From Ekhidna sp. (GTDB lineage Bacteria > Bacteroidota > Bacteroidia > Cytophagales > Cyclobacteriaceae): a stretch of 41,904 nt of DNA. The notes beneath the pieces are model-generated. The model worked only from the letters and a program-made list of their open reading frames with translations, was not told the DNA's origin and did no database searches. The stretch lies in the NCBI GenBank assembly GCA_013214445.1, contig JABSPG010000007.1, forward strand, positions 1 through 41,904, read 5' to 3'. Positions 39,829 to 41,904 of this stretch are shown here, one piece after another. Both the position numbers and the translations under genes were made by a program. The stretch's first letter is position 1, and the number at the start of each line of letters is the position of its first letter.

Positions 39829-40184
39829 AATCGTATTCTGAATGGTATAAATTGCGTATAGGCTTACGTAAGAGGCTTACATTTGATACTGGGTATTATT
39901 GATTAAATACTGTATAGAGTACTGTATAGTGTGTGTGCCCCTCTATTTATGTTGTCGACTTCACTACACCTTCAACAACCAAACAGTACTTATCTAACAA
40001 CTACACAAGCCCTACACAGGTCTAACACAGTAATTACACAAATAATACACAGGAGCTTATTCAAGATAGAGAGCTTAATACACTGTATAGTATTTGTACA
40101 AACACTGCGCAAGCCCTTATGTAGTAGGCTATGCAGGAATTACCTAGGATACAAAACTATGTTGGATTACGTAGGTTTGTTAGG

Positions 40185-40206
40185 TGATTCATATCCTAAG
40201 TCAGCC
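40185..40206 (-). promoter_or_regulatory. Putative phage RNAP promoter, class 2 copy D
   Basis: The minus strand reads GGCTGACTTAG then GATATGAATCA; core 40196-40205. Intergenic, roughly 150 nt below the end of the 113-aa gene. No gene starts within 500 nt downstream, so it may instead mark an origin-linked transcript. Confidence 0.5.
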
Positions 40207-40352
40207 TGACTGGTACACTGTTATCAGACAGAACACAAAGGGTAAGTAAGAGGTTGTTATACTAACTTACATAGAGCCAGTAAAAATGACTATGAATCCA
40301 CACTCATACTCACTATGCTATGAACTACTCTTTATGCTTTATTGCTTCGCTA

Positions 40353-40694
40353 CTAACTTACTTGTGCTAGTATTGCTTTACGGTCGCCATTGCTTGCATC
40401 CCACTTCATCACTCTACCTGTTGTAAGGCTTATGATTAGACCTTTTACACTTACTAGGTAATCTTTACCTTTGTGTGTTACTACTGGCATTGGGTCAAAC
40501 TGTGTAGCTGATACATTACGTGTACTTACATTAAGCTTAACTTGTGTCTTAGGGTCTAATATCTTAACCATTGTTACATCTTCATTGAAGTCTACTATCA
40601 CTTGCAGAGTGCCTTTATACTTAACATAGCCGCCAATAGGTGAAGGAGCATACGTAGTTTGTGTAGTTGTGTACATATCGTTAAATGAAATCAT
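40353..40694 (-). CDS. Small beta-rich protein of unknown function
   Basis: 113 residues, MISFNDMYTTTQTTYAPSPI, with AAAGGTAAACATC before the ATG. Beta-rich, with two similar halves suggested by YKGTLQVIVDFNEDVTMVKI and HKGKDYLVSVKGLIISLTTG. It is flanked by long non-coding regions on both sides, so it is transcribed alone, probably early. Not recognised. Confidence 0.65.
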   Translation of the reverse strand: MISFNDMYTTTQTTYAPSPIGGYVKYKGTLQVIVDFNEDVTMVKILDPKTQVKLNVSTRNVSATQFDPMPVVTHKGKDYLVSVKGLIISLTTGRVMKWDASNGDRKAILAQVS

Positions 40695-40835
40695 GATGTT
40701 TACCTTTTAGTTTGACTTGGATTGAATAGTATACAGAAAGAAGTTAGGAGTCCCTTATACTATCTAACTATACATTCAGCCACACGCCAGACATATATAA
40801 AATTTTAAAAATAAATTTATAATAACTACACAGGT

Positions 40836-40930
40836 AACTACACTAGAGTTCATTACACCACTAGTATATGTAGACGACTCTAATGTATACACATCAACTA
40901 CACTTGTAATTACACCTCTAATATACAGTA
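40836..40930. repeat. Imperfect direct repeat, 60-bp period
   Basis: aactacactagagttcatta (from 40836) and aactacacttgtaattacac (from 40896) begin two similar units, both continuing into a 'ctagtatatgta'/'ctaatatacagta' end. Two further cta/aactacac words lie nearby. Possibly binding sites of a phage regulator or part of an origin. Confidence 0.5.
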
Positions 40931-40953
40931 TATCTAGTATAAATATTGTTCAA
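40927..40953 (-). promoter_or_regulatory. Possible host sigma70-type promoter
   Basis: The minus strand has TTGAAC (40948-40953), a 15-bp AT-rich spacer, then TATACT (40927-40932). The spacing is shorter than ideal. It points toward the 113-aa gene. Suggestive only. Confidence 0.3.
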
Positions 40954-41109
40954 TTGTTCTATTTGCTCCTATTTAAGCCTCTAACAGTTTTAAGCATAAA
41001 CTCACATAATGCGTTAAGTGCGTGATTAAAACAGCTATAAAGTACCTTACAATGTGCAGAATGCACGTAATAAAGCATAAAAATCAGTAATAAATGAGTA
41101 GTAAATATA

Positions 41110-41165
41110 GGATTATATAGGACTTCTGTAACCTATTTTAAGGCTATTTAAACCCTATATAATCC
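41110..41165. repeat. 12-bp perfect inverted repeat with 32-nt loop
   Basis: ggattatatagg (41110-41121) and cctatataatcc (41154-41165) are exact reverse complements. There is no U-tract suited to an intrinsic terminator on the minus strand; TTTACTACTC follows. It may be an operator, an origin hairpin or a lysozyme mRNA 3' stem. Confidence 0.6.
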
Positions 41166-41270
41166 AATTGTATAGACAGAACTTTCGCTGCGCTGCCTAT
41201 CTCGCAAGGCTCGCCTGTTATGCTTCTTAAGTGCCTTGCTATCGCTAATTACTATGTAAAGCTTGCTTTA

Positions 41271-41904
41271 TCACTGTGCAGGAATAGCTAAGATTCTACC
41301 TGTTAATCGACTAGCTCTACTAGGTGTTTGACTAGCCCATCTAGAGTCTAGTAGTTCTACAGCAGCTCTAGTATAAGCTCCACTTTGTAGTGCATCTAAA
41401 GTCTTCTTGAACTTACTTACACCAGTACTGCCAAGTTGATAAGTCATGTTTATAAGTACAAGCCTTACTTCTCCATAAGCCCAAGGGTAGTACTTGTCTA
41501 CACTATTCTCAGCATAAGAGTAGTCTTGTATAAGCAGTGCTACAGCTTGACCTTTAGTAAGGCATTTGTATGTATCAGTAGGGAGCATCAAGTGGCCGAA
41601 GCCTATTGTCTTTAATCCTCTACTGTCATCGTATATGCATCTTCTATAGCCTTCATCTACAACTAACTGTGCAAGCTCACTAGATCTATGTTGCTCAGTA
41701 GTTAGCTGGTCAAACTTAGATACTACTTGCTTAAGCTCTATAGCAGTTGCTATGCCTTTATCATTTACAGTATCGATTTTAGTATTCACATTATAAGCAG
41801 CATAGAAGGAAGCAATCAGCATAAGCACTATTGAAGTACTATTGAAGATTCTGTGTATGTCTTGCCTCTTGTCCCTTTGTACTTGCTTTGACTCTTGTAT
41901 AGAT
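41271..41904 (-). CDS. T4-type lysozyme (GH24) with N-terminal membrane anchor, 5' end outside window
   Basis: The catalytic triad spacing of T4 lysozyme is intact: Glu in VVDEGYRRCIYDDSRGLKTI, then Asp nine residues later and Thr six after that. The C-terminal NMTYQLGSTGVSKFKKTL and SRWASQTPSRASRL also match. The ORF track starts at a GTG at 41828, but the frame stays open to the window edge. The upstream residues (VQRDKRQDIHRIFNSTS) are basic and lead into a hydrophobic helix (IVLMLIASFYAAYNV), which suggests a signal-anchor endolysin exported by the Sec system. It cleaves peptidoglycan for lysis. Confidence 0.9.
   Translation of the reverse strand, partial: SIQESKQVQRDKRQDIHRIFNSTSIVLMLIASFYAAYNVNTKIDTVNDKGIATAIELKQVVSKFDQLTTEQHRSSELAQLVVDEGYRRCIYDDSRGLKTIGFGHLMLPTDTYKCLTKGQAVALLIQDYSYAENSVDKYYPWAYGEVRLVLINMTYQLGSTGVSKFKKTLDALQSGAYTRAAVELLDSRWASQTPSRASRLTGRILAIPAQ

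Larger units (their letters stand above)
39653..40352. other. Long AT-rich gene-free region
   Basis: 700 bp. The 92-aa plus-strand ORF of the track has no ribosome-binding site and is rejected. It contains seven exact ctgtata (minus TATACAG) copies, two class 2 GCTGACTTAG motifs, and many ACACAG/CTACACA variants between 39985 and 40052. A replication origin and/or early control region is the best guess. Confidence 0.5.
40695..41270. other. AT-rich gene-free region downstream of lysozyme
   Basis: 575 bp without a supportable ORF. It contains a 12-bp perfect inverted repeat, an imperfect direct repeat of about 36 bp, an AT tract (40797-40823), a possible host promoter and a short GC-richer stretch at 41176-41222 unlike its surroundings. 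Confidence 0.5.

Noticed and set aside
39931-40209. 92-aa plus-strand ORF in the long gene-free region
   Set aside because: No ribosome-binding site, opposite to all other genes, odd composition, and it overlaps repeats and promoter-like motifs.

Overview
This window is part of the genome of a lytic tailed bacteriophage. Every gene I can support lies on the minus strand, tightly packed, with frequent 1-40 bp overlaps and strong Shine-Dalgarno sites. The replication proteins are T7-like: a single-subunit RNA polymerase, a family A DNA polymerase, a fused primase-helicase, a gp2.5-type SSB, a FEN-type exonuclease and a ligase. The virion module is that of a contractile-tailed phage: DUF3383-type sheath, DUF3277-type tube, and DUF1073/DUF2213/DUF2184-type portal, protease and capsid. 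From memory, this combination (myovirus morphology, one-subunit RNAP, NrdAB, AT-leaning genome) matches the family Chaseviridae, which infect Gammaproteobacteria. Those phages encode a phage RNAP, but their promoters had not been defined when I last knew the literature. The family assignment is inference.

Layout in the direction of transcription (high to low coordinates): (1) 41904-38.2k: a membrane-anchored T4-type lysozyme that runs off the window, two long AT-rich gene-free stretches with short iterated repeats, a GIY-YIG nuclease and small membrane proteins. (2) 38.2-34k: RNA polymerase, a run of tiny coupled membrane and zinc-finger proteins, and structured leaders preceded by a repeated GCTGACTTAG motif. 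(3) 34-26k: small unknown genes, a chimeric gene with a perfect 135-bp tandem duplication, an OB-like SSB candidate, a nucleotidyltransferase-like protein, primase-helicase, three tRNA-like genes, and long gene-free stretches with strong inverted repeats. (4) 26-16.4k: DNA polymerase, MazG-like protein, SSB, exonuclease, HNH nucleases, ligase, nucleotide kinase. (5) 16.4-12.7k: ThyX, NrdA, NrdB. (6) 12.7k-1: large terminase, portal, protease/scaffold, decoration and major capsid proteins, head-tail connectors, sheath, tube, tail-assembly chaperone with a -1 frameshift extension, and the start of the tape-measure-position gene, which is cut by the window edge.

How the parts fit: the RNAP probably transcribes the later blocks. 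The SSB, polymerase, helicase, exonuclease and ligase form the replisome. MazG, NrdAB, ThyX and the kinase supply dNTPs. The terminase-to-tail block builds the virion. Intrinsic terminators or hairpins sit between sheath and tube, after NrdB, between the decoration protein and the capsid protein, and after an early gene at 30.1k; they probably tune expression.

Most unusual points: two tRNA-like genes each preceded, at exactly 6 nt, by an RNA element closed by a shared TGTTCTTACA/TGTAAGARCA stem; four intergenic copies of a putative phage promoter core; three proteins ending in the same acidic D/E-E-I/L-F tip; and a gene made from the helicase C-terminus plus a duplicated 45-residue leader. 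Starts were moved from the ORF-track positions wherever a better-placed Shine-Dalgarno site or a neighbour overlap argued for it.
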